The notes under the pieces were generated by a model that did not search any database, was not told the origin of the DNA, and saw only the letters and a list, made by a program, of their open reading frames with translations. 64,000 nucleotides of DNA from Acetothermia bacterium UBA3571 (GTDB lineage: Bacteria; Bipolaricaulota; Bipolaricaulia; Bipolaricaulales; Bipolaricaulaceae). Shown one piece after another: positions 18,802-26,882 of this stretch. The position numbers were made by a program, and so were the translations under genes. The stretch is taken from NCBI GenBank assembly GCA_002375995.1, contig DFNI01000011.1:41167-105166 (forward strand), read 5' to 3'. The stretch's first letter is position 1. Every line of letters begins with the position of its first letter.

Positions 18802-19062
18802 CTAGTTCCCAACCTCGAGCTTCTCCGGCGGCCTAATGGAACGTCCTCCGATCCGGGGGATATCCAAACCCCTCTGAAGGCGAATCACGATCCAACCTTC
18901 CAGAACTTCCCGTAGGTTGTTCCGACACTCCTCCAAGGTCCTCCCGGTGGCCCACACGCCCTTCAATTCGGGGATCTCCCCGTAATAAGGCTCCTCTTCG
19001 TCCCGCAGAAGCTCGTATTTGGCCCGGGCCAGCACGGCCTCGATGTATTCACGATCACACAA
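18802..19062 (-). CDS. HicB-family antitoxin-like protein, no HicA partner
   Basis: An 86-residue protein with the partial RNase H-like HicB fold: YIEAVLARAKYELL, EPYYGEIPELKGVWATGRTL, ECRNNLREVLEGWIVIRLQR and DIPRIGG are as in HicB proteins. TTG at 19062 is preferred, giving the usual MxxxEYIEA start after GGAGAGGTGAT; an ATG nine codons upstream lacks a ribosome site. HicB normally neutralises an adjacent HicA mRNA interferase, but no HicA-like ORF is seen on either side. It lies 35 nt after scpB in the same direction. Confidence 0.72.
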   Translation of the reverse strand: MCDREYIEAVLARAKYELLRDEEEPYYGEIPELKGVWATGRTLEECRNNLREVLEGWIVIRLQRGLDIPRIGGRSIRPPEKLEVGN

Positions 19063-19097
19063 ATCACCTCTCCAAAAGTACATCCGCAAAGGATCCC

Positions 19098-19571
19098 TCA
19101 GGCGCGGAAATCTTCGGGCGATTCGAGGCCGAAGTATTCCAGGAACTCCTCTGTCACCTCCAGGACCTTGGTGGGACCCTTCCGCTCCGCCCGCACGAAC
19201 CCCCGGTCGATCAGCTCCCGGATGTGGGCGTAGGCCCGCTGCCCCCGGATCTTCACCACCTCCGCCTGGGTGATGGGGCCCCGGTAGGCGATCAGGGCCA
19301 GGGTCCTGAGCACTGGCTCGGGGATGTCCCCTCCCGGAGCCAGGGGGCGCACGAGGTCCGCGTACTCCTCCAAGAGCTCGAGGAGGTACCCCCCCGATTT
19401 CCTGGCCAACCGGTAGGGCTTGCCCTCGCGCTCGAGCTCCGCGGCGATCTCCTCCAGAGCGGCATAGATCTCTTCGGCAGGGAAGCGGAGAACCCGCGAG
19501 AGTTCCTCCAGGGACAGGGGCTTCGTGGCCACAAAAAGCGCCGCCTCAACGGCGGCCTTTACGTTTCCCAT
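19098..19571 (-). CDS. scpB: Segregation and condensation protein B
   Basis: A 157-residue kleisin-interacting winged-helix protein of the SMC-ScpAB condensin. It has VEAALFVATKPLSLEELSRV, RTLALIAYRGPITQAEVVKI, and GQRAYAHIRELIDRGFV, as in the family. The start overlaps scpA by 26 nt, so the two are probably translated together. The protein is slightly short (family about 170-200), lacking the acidic C-terminal tail. Confidence 0.93.
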   Translation of the reverse strand: MGNVKAAVEAALFVATKPLSLEELSRVLRFPAEEIYAALEEIAAELEREGKPYRLARKSGGYLLELLEEYADLVRPLAPGGDIPEPVLRTLALIAYRGPITQAEVVKIRGQRAYAHIRELIDRGFVRAERKGPTKVLEVTEEFLEYFGLESPEDFRA

Positions 19572-20265
19572 CTTCCGTGACCCGCACGATCAGCTCCCCC
19601 AGGAACCGCCGTTGGGTGAGCACCACCTTGCCCTCTGCGTCCAGGTGCAGAAGCTCCATGAACCTGGCTACCACTTCCCCGGGGTCCTCCTGGGAAAGGA
19701 GCATCCGGAAGGGGACCTCGCGTTTGCCGTTGAGCATGGCAAGGAGGCGCTTGAAGAGGCGCTTGGCTCGCACGGAGAAGGGCTCCCCCTGGGGGACCGG
19801 CACCTCTGGCTTTGTGCGTTTCCTCCCCCTGCGTTTTTTTTGTTTTTCCTGGGCCAACGCGGCCCTGAGGGCCCGCTCCAACTCCGCCAGGGTTACCTTC
19901 CGGCGGGGACGCCGCACCACCGGGAGCCGGAGCTCTGGGGCGATGTACACCCCCTCCTCGGGGAGGAAGTCCGCTTCCTCCGCGGCCAGGGCGAGGTCCT
20001 CTGTGTGGTGTCCGTTTCCGTTGCCGTTCCGCCCGTTGAGCTCCCGCAAAACCTCTGACTTGAGCCGCAAAAGCACCGCCCCCACCAGCAACATCCGCCC
20101 CGGGACCTCCAGCTCCAGGGCCCGGACTTCCTGTAGGTACTCCCGGAACCGCCGCACCAGCTCCACGATGTCGATGTCCCAGGGATCCATGTCGGCGGTC
20201 AGGGCCCTGAGCACCGTCTCCCAGTCCGCCCGTGCTAGCCGCTCCGGGGATATCTCAACGCGCAT
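19546..20265 (-). CDS. scpA: Segregation and condensation protein A (kleisin)
   Basis: A 239-residue kleisin that bridges the SMC heads. The N-terminal helix-turn-helix region includes DMDPWDIDIVELVRRFREYL and the GRMLLVGAVLLRLKSEVL segment; a basic low-complexity linker (QEKQKKRRGRKRTK) is central, and the C-terminal winged helix binds the SMC head (VVARFMELLHLDAEGKVVL). It overlaps smc by 11 nt and scpB by 26 nt, so all three condensin subunits form one tight operon. Confidence 0.93.
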   Translation of the reverse strand: MRVEISPERLARADWETVLRALTADMDPWDIDIVELVRRFREYLQEVRALELEVPGRMLLVGAVLLRLKSEVLRELNGRNGNGNGHHTEDLALAAEEADFLPEEGVYIAPELRLPVVRRPRRKVTLAELERALRAALAQEKQKKRRGRKRTKPEVPVPQGEPFSVRAKRLFKRLLAMLNGKREVPFRMLLSQEDPGEVVARFMELLHLDAEGKVVLTQRRFLGELIVRVTEDGKRKGRR

Positions 20266-22747
20266 TTCCCACCAACTCCACCGCCACCACGTGGGAGGAG
20301 CCGCCCCGCATGGTCACTCCGTACACCCGGTCGGCGTGCCGGATGAGCTCCTCGTTGTGGGAGATCACGATCACCTGGGCTTCCCGGGCGATCTCCTTGA
20401 GTAACCCCGCCAGCCTTTCCGAGTTGGGTTTATCTAGCGCCGCGTCCACCTCGTCGAAGAGGTAGAAGGGGGCCGGCTTCCCCGCCGAAAGCGCGAGGAT
20501 AAACGCGATCGCCACCAGGGTCTTCTCCCCGCCCGAGAGGGCGTCCAGGAGCTTGGGTTCTTTCCCGGGAGGACGGGCCCGCACCAAGAGCCCCGAGGAG
20601 AGGTCCTCCGGGTCCTCTAGGGAAAGCCCCGCTTCCCCCCCGCCGAAAAGCTGCACGAACCGGCGGTTGAGCTCCGCCGACACCGCCTCCATGGTGGAGA
20701 GGAAACGCTCCTTTTTCTTTCGCTCGATGTCGGCGATCAGGGTCTCGATCTCCCGCTTCTCCCGCTCTAAGGTCTGAACCCTCTCCTTGAACGCCTGGAA
20801 CTCCGAAAGGTACGCTTCGTACTCCTCGATGGCCCGCATGTTCACCGGCCCGAACGAGGAGAGCTGGGATTCCAGCTCCCGGAGGCGGGACTGGAGGGCG
20901 TTGACCGATCCCTCGACCGGTTCACTCGGCTCCGGGGCCTCGCCGATCAGGGCCAGCTTCCCCTGGATCTCCCCCAGTTCCCGCTCGTAGCGGGCGTGCA
21001 TGCTGCGGGCCCGCTCCAGCGCCCGGTAGACCTCCTTCCGCCGCTCCCTGAGGGCCGAAAGCTCCTCCTCCCGCTTGGAACGGGTTTTCTTGCGCTGGGC
21101 TTGGCGGAGGCTCGCGCGGTGGAGCTCCTCCTCCGCTTCCCGGGCCTCCCGCTGGAGCCGGGCGATCTCCCCTCGCAGCCGGGTGAGTTCCTCCCGCAGG
21201 CGCTGGATCTGGGCCTCCCGGCCGGAGAGGTCCGGCCCCCGGGGGACACGCTTCCGGCGGAACCCCCCGGATATGGCACCGCCCCGCTCGAGCAGATCCC
21301 CGTCCAGGCTCACCGCCCGCACCCCCAACACGTCCCGCAGTACCTCCAGGGACTCCACCACCACCGTGTCCGCGAGCACGTACTGAAACGCGGGCACCAC
21401 CTCGGGATCGCAGCGCAAAAGCTCCACCAGAAGCCCAAGGACCCCCTCCCGCCCCAAAAGCCCCTTCGCCTTGGGGGAGATGGGGGGTGGGGAAAGTTTG
21501 TCCAGGGGGAGGAACCGGGCGCGGCCGATCTCGTTCTCCTTCAGGTACCTCAGACACTCCAGGGCCACATCCCGGGTGGACACCACGATATCGTGGGCAT
21601 GTCCCCCCAGAGCCGCCTCCAGGGCCACTTGGAGCTCCGTGTCCACTTCCCCCAGGTCCCCCAGCATCCCGACGACCCCGTCCCAACCCAGGGAGAGGAT
21701 CTCCTGAACCGCCTCGGGGATGCGGCGGGGAGGGGGGGAAAGGCGCTTTATCTCCTCCAGGGCCTCGACGAGCGAGCGGATCTCCCGCTCCTTGGCTTTG
21801 GCCTCCGCTTCCTTGGCGGCTAGCTCCCCTCGCAGCCGCTCCACCCGCTGGACAAGCTGTAACACCTCGCGGTCACTTCCGGGCTCCCCGGCCTCCGTTT
21901 CCTTTTCCCTGAGCTCCCACTCGATCTCTTCCACCTTGCGGTCGAGGGACGCCACTTCCTCGGCCAGGGCCTCGGCTTCCTTCTTGTAGCGACGGAGCTC
22001 CTCCTTGACCTTGGCCTCGGCTTCCTTCAGCTCCCGGAAGCGGAGGTACTTCAGGGTGGCGAGGACCCGCTCCCTTTCCGCCTCGAGCTCCCGGTACTTG
22101 AGGGCTGCCTCCCGTTCGCGGTGAAGCTCCACCAGGTGACGGCGCCGCTCGGCGAGCAAGATCCGGGAGGCGTTGAGCCTCTCCTTCACCTGGGCCAGCT
22201 CCGCGATGGCCTTGGCCTTGCGCTCCTCGTAAGCGGCAATCCCTGCCACCTCTTCGATGAGCTCCCGTCGACGTCTGGGAGAGCGCTCGAGGACTTCCGT
22301 GACCATGCCCTGTTCCACGATGTAGTGCCCTCCGGGCTCAATCCCCCCCAAGGAAAGCAGCCGCTCCACATCTCCCGCGGGGACCACCTTGCCCATGATC
22401 CGGTAGGTGGAGGAGGTAGCAGTGATGCGGCGGGAGAGGATCACCTCATCGGTGTGCTCGGGGAGGAGCTCGTCGAAGGCGCCGGAGGAGTTGTCGAGGA
22501 CCAAGGAGACCTCGGCCTCGGGGACCGTGCCTTTCTTGGGGTTAGTGTAGAGGAGATGTTCGATCCTCCCGGCCCTGAGGGCCCGGGAGCGATACCCCAT
22601 CACGAAGGTAATGGCGTCCAGGATGTTGGATTTCCCGGTCCCGTTTTCCCCCACGATGGCGGTAAACCCGGGGTAAAAAGGGATGGAGGTTTTCTTCCCG
22701 AAGGACTTGAACCCCTGGATGGTGAGGTTCTTGATGTAGGTCCTCAT
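20255..22747 (-). CDS. smc: Chromosome segregation protein SMC with short coiled-coil arms
   Basis: An 830-residue SMC ATPase for chromosome compaction. N-head residues 1-160 with Walker A GENGTGKSN (33-41) and the QGM loop near 147; first arm about 165-340; hinge about 345-495 (GVVGMLGDLGEVDTELQVAL, ERGGAISGGFRRKR); second arm about 505-680; C-head with signature LSGGEKTLVAIAFI (737-750) and Walker B FYLFDEVDAALDKPNSE (761-777). Every functional part is present, so it is not truncated, but bacterial SMCs are usually about 1,150-1,190 residues; here each arm is about half length. Preceded by a weak GAGGAGAC site. Operon smc-scpA-scpB. Confidence 0.95.
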   Translation of the reverse strand: MRTYIKNLTIQGFKSFGKKTSIPFYPGFTAIVGENGTGKSNILDAITFVMGYRSRALRAGRIEHLLYTNPKKGTVPEAEVSLVLDNSSGAFDELLPEHTDEVILSRRITATSSTYRIMGKVVPAGDVERLLSLGGIEPGGHYIVEQGMVTEVLERSPRRRRELIEEVAGIAAYEERKAKAIAELAQVKERLNASRILLAERRRHLVELHREREAALKYRELEAERERVLATLKYLRFRELKEAEAKVKEELRRYKKEAEALAEEVASLDRKVEEIEWELREKETEAGEPGSDREVLQLVQRVERLRGELAAKEAEAKAKEREIRSLVEALEEIKRLSPPPRRIPEAVQEILSLGWDGVVGMLGDLGEVDTELQVALEAALGGHAHDIVVSTRDVALECLRYLKENEIGRARFLPLDKLSPPPISPKAKGLLGREGVLGLLVELLRCDPEVVPAFQYVLADTVVVESLEVLRDVLGVRAVSLDGDLLERGGAISGGFRRKRVPRGPDLSGREAQIQRLREELTRLRGEIARLQREAREAEEELHRASLRQAQRKKTRSKREEELSALRERRKEVYRALERARSMHARYERELGEIQGKLALIGEAPEPSEPVEGSVNALQSRLRELESQLSSFGPVNMRAIEEYEAYLSEFQAFKERVQTLEREKREIETLIADIERKKKERFLSTMEAVSAELNRRFVQLFGGGEAGLSLEDPEDLSSGLLVRARPPGKEPKLLDALSGGEKTLVAIAFILALSAGKPAPFYLFDEVDAALDKPNSERLAGLLKEIAREAQVIVISHNEELIRHADRVYGVTMRGGSSHVVAVELVGNAR

Positions 22748-22994
22748 GTCTCCTCGAAGAGGGGGAGTTGAAACACCCGCACGGGCTTCTCCGAACGCGG
22801 CTCCATATTTTCGGGGCGGGCCTCAAAAAGAGGGAGGGGGTAGCTAACCCCCTTGTCATCATGCACTTCCATACGGCCGAAGTCCTCAGGCCTTTTCATA
22901 ACCTGAACCTCCGCATCTTTGTGATGAATATAACATTTATGTGGGGGGACAGCAAAACGGGGAGGGAACAGTTCCCTCCCCGCCCGCCTTTCCG

Positions 22995-23816
22995 TCAGCC
23001 TCCCGCACCGCCGAGGAACATGTAAGCCAAGGACCCCACGGCCACCAGAAGGGCCAGGATCGCGATCCCCTGAGCTCCGCTCAGGGCGCCTTGGAGTTCG
23101 TCCAACTTGGCCTGGGTGTCGGCCTGGAAGGACTCGAATTCGGCCTTGGAGACCACCCCGTCGCCCAGGGCCGCCATCTGGGCCTCCAGGGAACCGATCC
23201 GGGCCGAGAGGTCGGCCAACGAGGCCTCGAAGCTCTCTATCTTGGTGCGGTTGTTCTCGATCTTGGCCTGGAGGGCCTGCACCGCTTGCTCCAACGCCAG
23301 GACGCGCCGCTGCAGGTGTCCGAGGTCTTGGTCCTCGAGGCGCTTTATGCGCTTCTCGTGATCGGCGACCTGGGCCGAGAGCTGCTCCAGGACCGCCTTG
23401 ACCTCTTTCTCAAGCTGTGCGGTGAGATCGGCGATCTTCTCGGAATGGGACGACAGGGCGTCGGCGAGGCTCTTCATGGTCTCCTCCACCGAGGCCACCC
23501 GGTCCGAGAGGCCAGGGACTTGGTCGCAGACCATCTTGAGCTGGATGATCTTGGCCTCGGCGTCCTTGAGCTGCACCGCCAGGGCTTGGTACTTGGCGTT
23601 GAGCTCCTCGTCCTCGGCGTTCAGGGAAGCGATGGCTCCCTTGAGTTCAGCGATGAAAGCGGAGAAGAACTCCACCACCTCGCCGAAGGCGGATTCCATA
23701 ACGGTGATCTCTTCCTCGGCCGCCGGGAGGTTCGCTCCCTGGGGCTCCTCTTCCTGGGCGAGGACGAGGAACCCGAGGAACGCCCCCACCAGGGCCAACA
23801 TGAGGATTCTCTTCAT
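22995..23816 (-). CDS. Secreted/membrane coiled-coil protein of unknown function
   Basis: A 273-residue protein with a signal peptide (MKRILMLALVGAFLGFLVLA), an acidic spacer rich in Glu, about 190 residues of nearly continuous heptads (for example HEKRIKRLEDQDLGHLQRR, NRTKIESFEASLADLSARIG), and a C-terminal membrane segment GIAILALLVAVGSLAYMFLG. The predicted form is a periplasmic or cell-surface rod anchored at the C-terminus. No family is recognised. A strong AAAGGAGGGGG ribosome site precedes the ATG. It is upstream of smc in the same direction but 247 nt away, so functional linkage is not implied. Confidence 0.75.
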   Translation of the reverse strand: MKRILMLALVGAFLGFLVLAQEEEPQGANLPAAEEEITVMESAFGEVVEFFSAFIAELKGAIASLNAEDEELNAKYQALAVQLKDAEAKIIQLKMVCDQVPGLSDRVASVEETMKSLADALSSHSEKIADLTAQLEKEVKAVLEQLSAQVADHEKRIKRLEDQDLGHLQRRVLALEQAVQALQAKIENNRTKIESFEASLADLSARIGSLEAQMAALGDGVVSKAEFESFQADTQAKLDELQGALSGAQGIAILALLVAVGSLAYMFLGGAGG

Positions 23817-24018
23817 ATCCACAACCCCCTCCTTTCGCACGGGCATCGGGGAGAGCCTACGGGGAAGCCCCGTTGGGAACACGGGAAGATGGGTTATAGG
23901 TGAGGTGGGTTTGTCGCCCCCTTCACGGACAGATGTCCAAGCGGTGGGGATCAAACGTGGCCCCCACACGGATATCCCCACGTCCAGCGTCCTCTTGCGA
24001 ACTCAGGGGATATTGTCC

Positions 24019-24732
24019 TCAACGCTTTGAACCCGCCGCGTCCTTGGCAGCCAACAGCGTGGTCAGCACCCGTTCCAGATCGTCCTGGCCGTAAAACTTC
24101 GGCGACAGGCCACAGGGCGGGGTGATGAGGTCCCCGGGGCGGAAGTCCTTAACCTGGGAGGGTTCGGTGATACCCCAGGCAACCCTCTTCCCGTGCCGAG
24201 GGTAATACCGGGTGATGTCGTAGCGAGAGGCGTCGAAGCTTATGATCTCAATTACATCGCTTTTGAAGAGGAGATCCCATTGCATATTCCCGCACACGTG
24301 TACGCCCGGGATTACGGGGAAGTCGGAAAAGATCGGGCGCCAGAGTTCCTCGAAATCGAACCCCGCCTGGCCCAAGGCGGGCTCGTCCAAAAACAGGATC
24401 ACCTCCTCGGCCCGCAGTCCATCCAGGATTGCCTCCACGTGGCGGTAGATCCTGAGAAGGGCTTCATCAGGATCGTAACCGGAGAGGATCAAGGTGGCGG
24501 GACCGATGGCCTGGACTTTGACCACATCGAACCTGTGGTTTTTGAATTCTGAGAGTGTGGATAGGTGTCCCGGGTCCTTGATGTAAGAGAGCATAGCGTC
24601 GCCGAGGAGGGGAAGTTCAGGGAGGAAGGGGATATCGTGGCGGAGGCTGTACTCCACCGCCGCCCTCGGGTCTTTAAGCGGAAGGGAGCCGATTTGGGTT
24701 ATTACCATCCCTCGCTCTTCGTAAAGCACCAT
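24019..24732 (-). CDS. MetE/UROD-superfamily protein (cobalamin-independent methionine synthase-like)
   Basis: A 237-residue barrel resembling the C-terminal half of MetE and archaeal MetE-like proteins. Recognisable parts are MVITQIGSLPLKDPRAAVEY, IGPATLILSGYDPDEAL, ILFLDEPALGQAGFDFEELW, the metal-type HVCGNMQWDLL and a second Cys in LITPPCGLSPKFYG. It is much shorter than MetE (about 750) or archaeal versions (about 310-340). A methyl-transfer role is inferred only from the superfamily. AAGGAGAAAACAG precedes the ATG. It lies 11 nt after the radical-SAM gene and is probably co-transcribed with it. Confidence 0.65.
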   Translation of the reverse strand: MVLYEERGMVITQIGSLPLKDPRAAVEYSLRHDIPFLPELPLLGDAMLSYIKDPGHLSTLSEFKNHRFDVVKVQAIGPATLILSGYDPDEALLRIYRHVEAILDGLRAEEVILFLDEPALGQAGFDFEELWRPIFSDFPVIPGVHVCGNMQWDLLFKSDVIEIISFDASRYDITRYYPRHGKRVAWGITEPSQVKDFRPGDLITPPCGLSPKFYGQDDLERVLTTLLAAKDAAGSKR

Positions 24733-24743
24733 CTGTTTTCTCC

Positions 24744-26147
24744 TTAAAGTTCTCTCAGCTTCGCGAGGTAGGCCCTATTATCCTTGAGCCAGGCCCTGAG
24801 CACACGTCTCCCTATGAAGGCAAAAAATGCGTTCCTAAACTTGAGTCGCGCGGTCCAGGCGATCCCCCGTGCAACGGAATAAAACCTCTCATACGCCCAG
24901 ATGGCCAAGGCTTGGAGCCTCCAGGGGGACATGTTCTTCGGGAAGAACACCACATGATGGCCGTCGTAATGAGCCCAGTTCCGATCGAAAATTCGACCTT
25001 CCCCTGCCAATCTTCGGAAAAGGCGTGTGCCCGGAGGAGGAACCAGGACGAAGAACTGAGCTGTGTCCAACTTCAGGCGGATGGCCCCGCACACCGTGTC
25101 AGTTATGGATTCAGGGGTGTCGGCGTCCGCGCCCAAGACAAACATCCCGTGGATCGCGAGCCCTTCCCGGTGGATCTGGTGAATCCCCTCTGTGATCTCC
25201 TCGGGGGACTGCCCCTTCCTCCACTCCAAAAGCGCCGCGGGGTTCAGCGACTCAAGTCCGATGTAAAGCCGGCGACAGCCCGTCTCTCGCATCAGTCGCA
25301 ATATCTCGGGCCGTTTGGCCACGGAGATCCTCTCCTGTACCGACCATTTGATCCGCAGCCCCGCCCTCTTCATCGCCTCCAACAGCGAGAGGGCCCGGGA
25401 AGGGTTTGCGGAGAAGTTGTCGTCGACGAAGAAGACGTGCCGGCGGGGAAAGTCCCTCTCTATTCCCTTGAGTTCTTCCACTACGCCTTCGGGGCTACGA
25501 TAGCGGATTGTGTGCCCGAACATCCGCACCACGGAGCAAAACTCGCAGTCATGGGGACACCCCCTGGAAGTTTGCACGGGGATAACGTTCATCCGCTCCG
25601 CTCCTTCGATCAAGGAGAAATTGGGGGTAGGGAGGCTATCCAGGTCCTTTACCAGGGGACGGCCGGGGTTGTGTACCACTTCCTCACCTTCGCGATACGA
25701 TAACCCAGGAATTTCTCCCAAGGCTCGGCTTTCGGCGCCTTCCCGCAGACATTCCACCAGCATGGGGAATACCGTTTCCCCCTCGTGTCGCACCACGAAG
25801 TCTGCGCCGTGTTCTAACGCTTCCTCGGGCATGAAGGTGACGTGGGGGCCTCCCATCACCACCCAGATCCTCCGTCTCGCCTCCCGGGCGATCTCTTTGA
25901 CCTTGGCCGCGATCTGGTATGCCCGCGGTGCTAAGTTCGTGAGGACAGAGATCCCCACGAGGTCGGCTTTCGCTACCTCTGACCAATTGACCGGGGTCAA
26001 TTTCTCACAGAATATCCGCACGAAAAGCCCCGTCCGCCGCAGGATTTCCCCCAGGATCGGAAGCCCCAAAAGGGGCGTGCGGGCATACGAGAAGAAGTGA
26101 AGCCCCGTGTGCGGTTCGATCAAAACGACCCGCTTCAACTCCGGCAT
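24744..26147 (-). CDS. Cobalamin-binding-domain radical SAM protein
   Basis: A 467-residue B12-binding-domain/radical SAM protein. Residues about 15-150 form the Rossmann-like cobalamin-type domain (GLPILGEILRRTGLFVRIF, ADLVGISVLTNLAPRAYQIA, VVMGGPHVTFMPEEALEHGA); the radical SAM core has the cluster motif CPHDCEFC (CxxxCxxC), the glycine-rich HVFFVDDNFSANP and a TIM-barrel end. No DxHxxG B12 motif is clear, so cobalamin binding is not assured. Related proteins (B12-radical SAM, PF02310/PF04055) modify lipids, hopanoids or cofactors. The ATG follows AAGGGGAAAGC. Runs into the MetE-like gene. Confidence 0.85.
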   Translation of the reverse strand: MPELKRVVLIEPHTGLHFFSYARTPLLGLPILGEILRRTGLFVRIFCEKLTPVNWSEVAKADLVGISVLTNLAPRAYQIAAKVKEIAREARRRIWVVMGGPHVTFMPEEALEHGADFVVRHEGETVFPMLVECLREGAESRALGEIPGLSYREGEEVVHNPGRPLVKDLDSLPTPNFSLIEGAERMNVIPVQTSRGCPHDCEFCSVVRMFGHTIRYRSPEGVVEELKGIERDFPRRHVFFVDDNFSANPSRALSLLEAMKRAGLRIKWSVQERISVAKRPEILRLMRETGCRRLYIGLESLNPAALLEWRKGQSPEEITEGIHQIHREGLAIHGMFVLGADADTPESITDTVCGAIRLKLDTAQFFVLVPPPGTRLFRRLAGEGRIFDRNWAHYDGHHVVFFPKNMSPWRLQALAIWAYERFYSVARGIAWTARLKFRNAFFAFIGRRVLRAWLKDNRAYLAKLREL

Positions 26148-26264
26148 GCTTTCCCCTTTTGACACTTTTACCTCCTCCGCGTGGGCGGGCAAGGGCTAGT
26201 TTGGCCCACCTTATAGGTCGGGTCAGTGGTGACGTGGCTGGCCCTGTGCTCCTGCGGGATGGGT

Positions 26265-26270
26265 TAAACT
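26265..26270 (+). promoter_or_regulatory. -10-like element (TAAACT) 6 nt before the mobA ATG
   Basis: TAAACT ends six bases before the ATG at 26277 and no good Shine-Dalgarno site lies between, so a leaderless mRNA is suggested. No clear -35 is seen. The alternative start at 26289 has CAGGGGGT before it. Confidence 0.4.
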
Positions 26271-26276
26271 GAGGCG

Positions 26277-26882
26277 ATGTCAGGGGGTATGAAGGTGACC
26301 GGGCTGAGCGGGGCGATCCTTGCTGGAGGGGAGGGGAAGCGCCTACGGGGGGACAAGGCCCGGTTGGTAGTAGGCCGAACCCCGGTGCTGGTCCGGCTGG
26401 TCAAACTTTTGGAGGACGTCTGTCAGGAAGTGCTGATCGCCATCGGCAAACGGCGTCCGTTGCCCTTTCCGGTGGGAGTTCGTTTGGTGGAAGACCATTT
26501 TCCCGGCAAGGGGCCCCTGGCTGGAATTCACGCGGCCCTCTCCGCTGCTTCGGAAGAGGCCTGTTTGGTTTTGGCGTGCGACATGCCCTTTGTGCATCGA
26601 GAGCTGATCGCCGTTTTGCTCGAGCGGAAAAAGTCCCACCACGCGGTGGTCTTCGGCATAAACGGCTACCTCGAGCCCTTCCCCGGAATATATCCCCGCT
26701 CCCTCCTGCCCCAGCTCGAAGAGGCGTTGAGAAGGGGCGAACTTGGGGTCCAAGGATTCTTGCGCCGGGCCCCGTGCGTCTTCCTTCCGGAGAGGCTGGC
26801 ACGCCGAGTAGACCCGAGGCTCATCTCCTTCACCAACGTGAACAGCCCCGAAGACCTTCCCCGGGAGGAGAGGTGCGTCTGA
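26277..26882 (+). CDS. mobA: Molybdenum cofactor guanylyltransferase
   Basis: A 201-residue nucleotidyltransferase that attaches GMP to molybdopterin, giving the bis-MGD cofactor used by formate dehydrogenases. It has the LSGAILAGGEGKRLRGDKARL opening (LAGG-x-S/R-x-R-M/L-G-x-D-K), VRLVEDHFPGKGPLAGIHAA, the metal Asp in LVLACDMPFV and FTNVNSPEDL. The start is ATG at 26277 or 26289. The stop lies inside the fdhD start region, a 10-nt overlap. The formate dehydrogenase genes begin about 1.3 kb downstream on the other strand, which supports the assignment. Confidence 0.92.
   Translation: MSGGMKVTGLSGAILAGGEGKRLRGDKARLVVGRTPVLVRLVKLLEDVCQEVLIAIGKRRPLPFPVGVRLVEDHFPGKGPLAGIHAALSAASEEACLVLACDMPFVHRELIAVLLERKKSHHAVVFGINGYLEPFPGIYPRSLLPQLEEALRRGELGVQGFLRRAPCVFLPERLARRVDPRLISFTNVNSPEDLPREERCV

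Noticed and set aside
22768..23025. Plus-strand frame in the gap upstream of smc
   Set aside because: No ribosome site, overlaps the antisense of the coiled-coil protein end, and no family signal; the 247-nt gap holds only presumed promoter sequence.
26148..26276. Molybdenum-cofactor riboswitch upstream of mobA
   Set aside because: The gap is only 129 nt and divergent with another gene, the predicted transcript start is next to the ATG, and I saw no Moco-motif core.
26576..26872. A 99-codon N-terminal extension of fdhD
   Set aside because: It overlaps mobA in another frame and has no homology; the GTG at 26873 has a good ribosome site and gives the family N-terminus.
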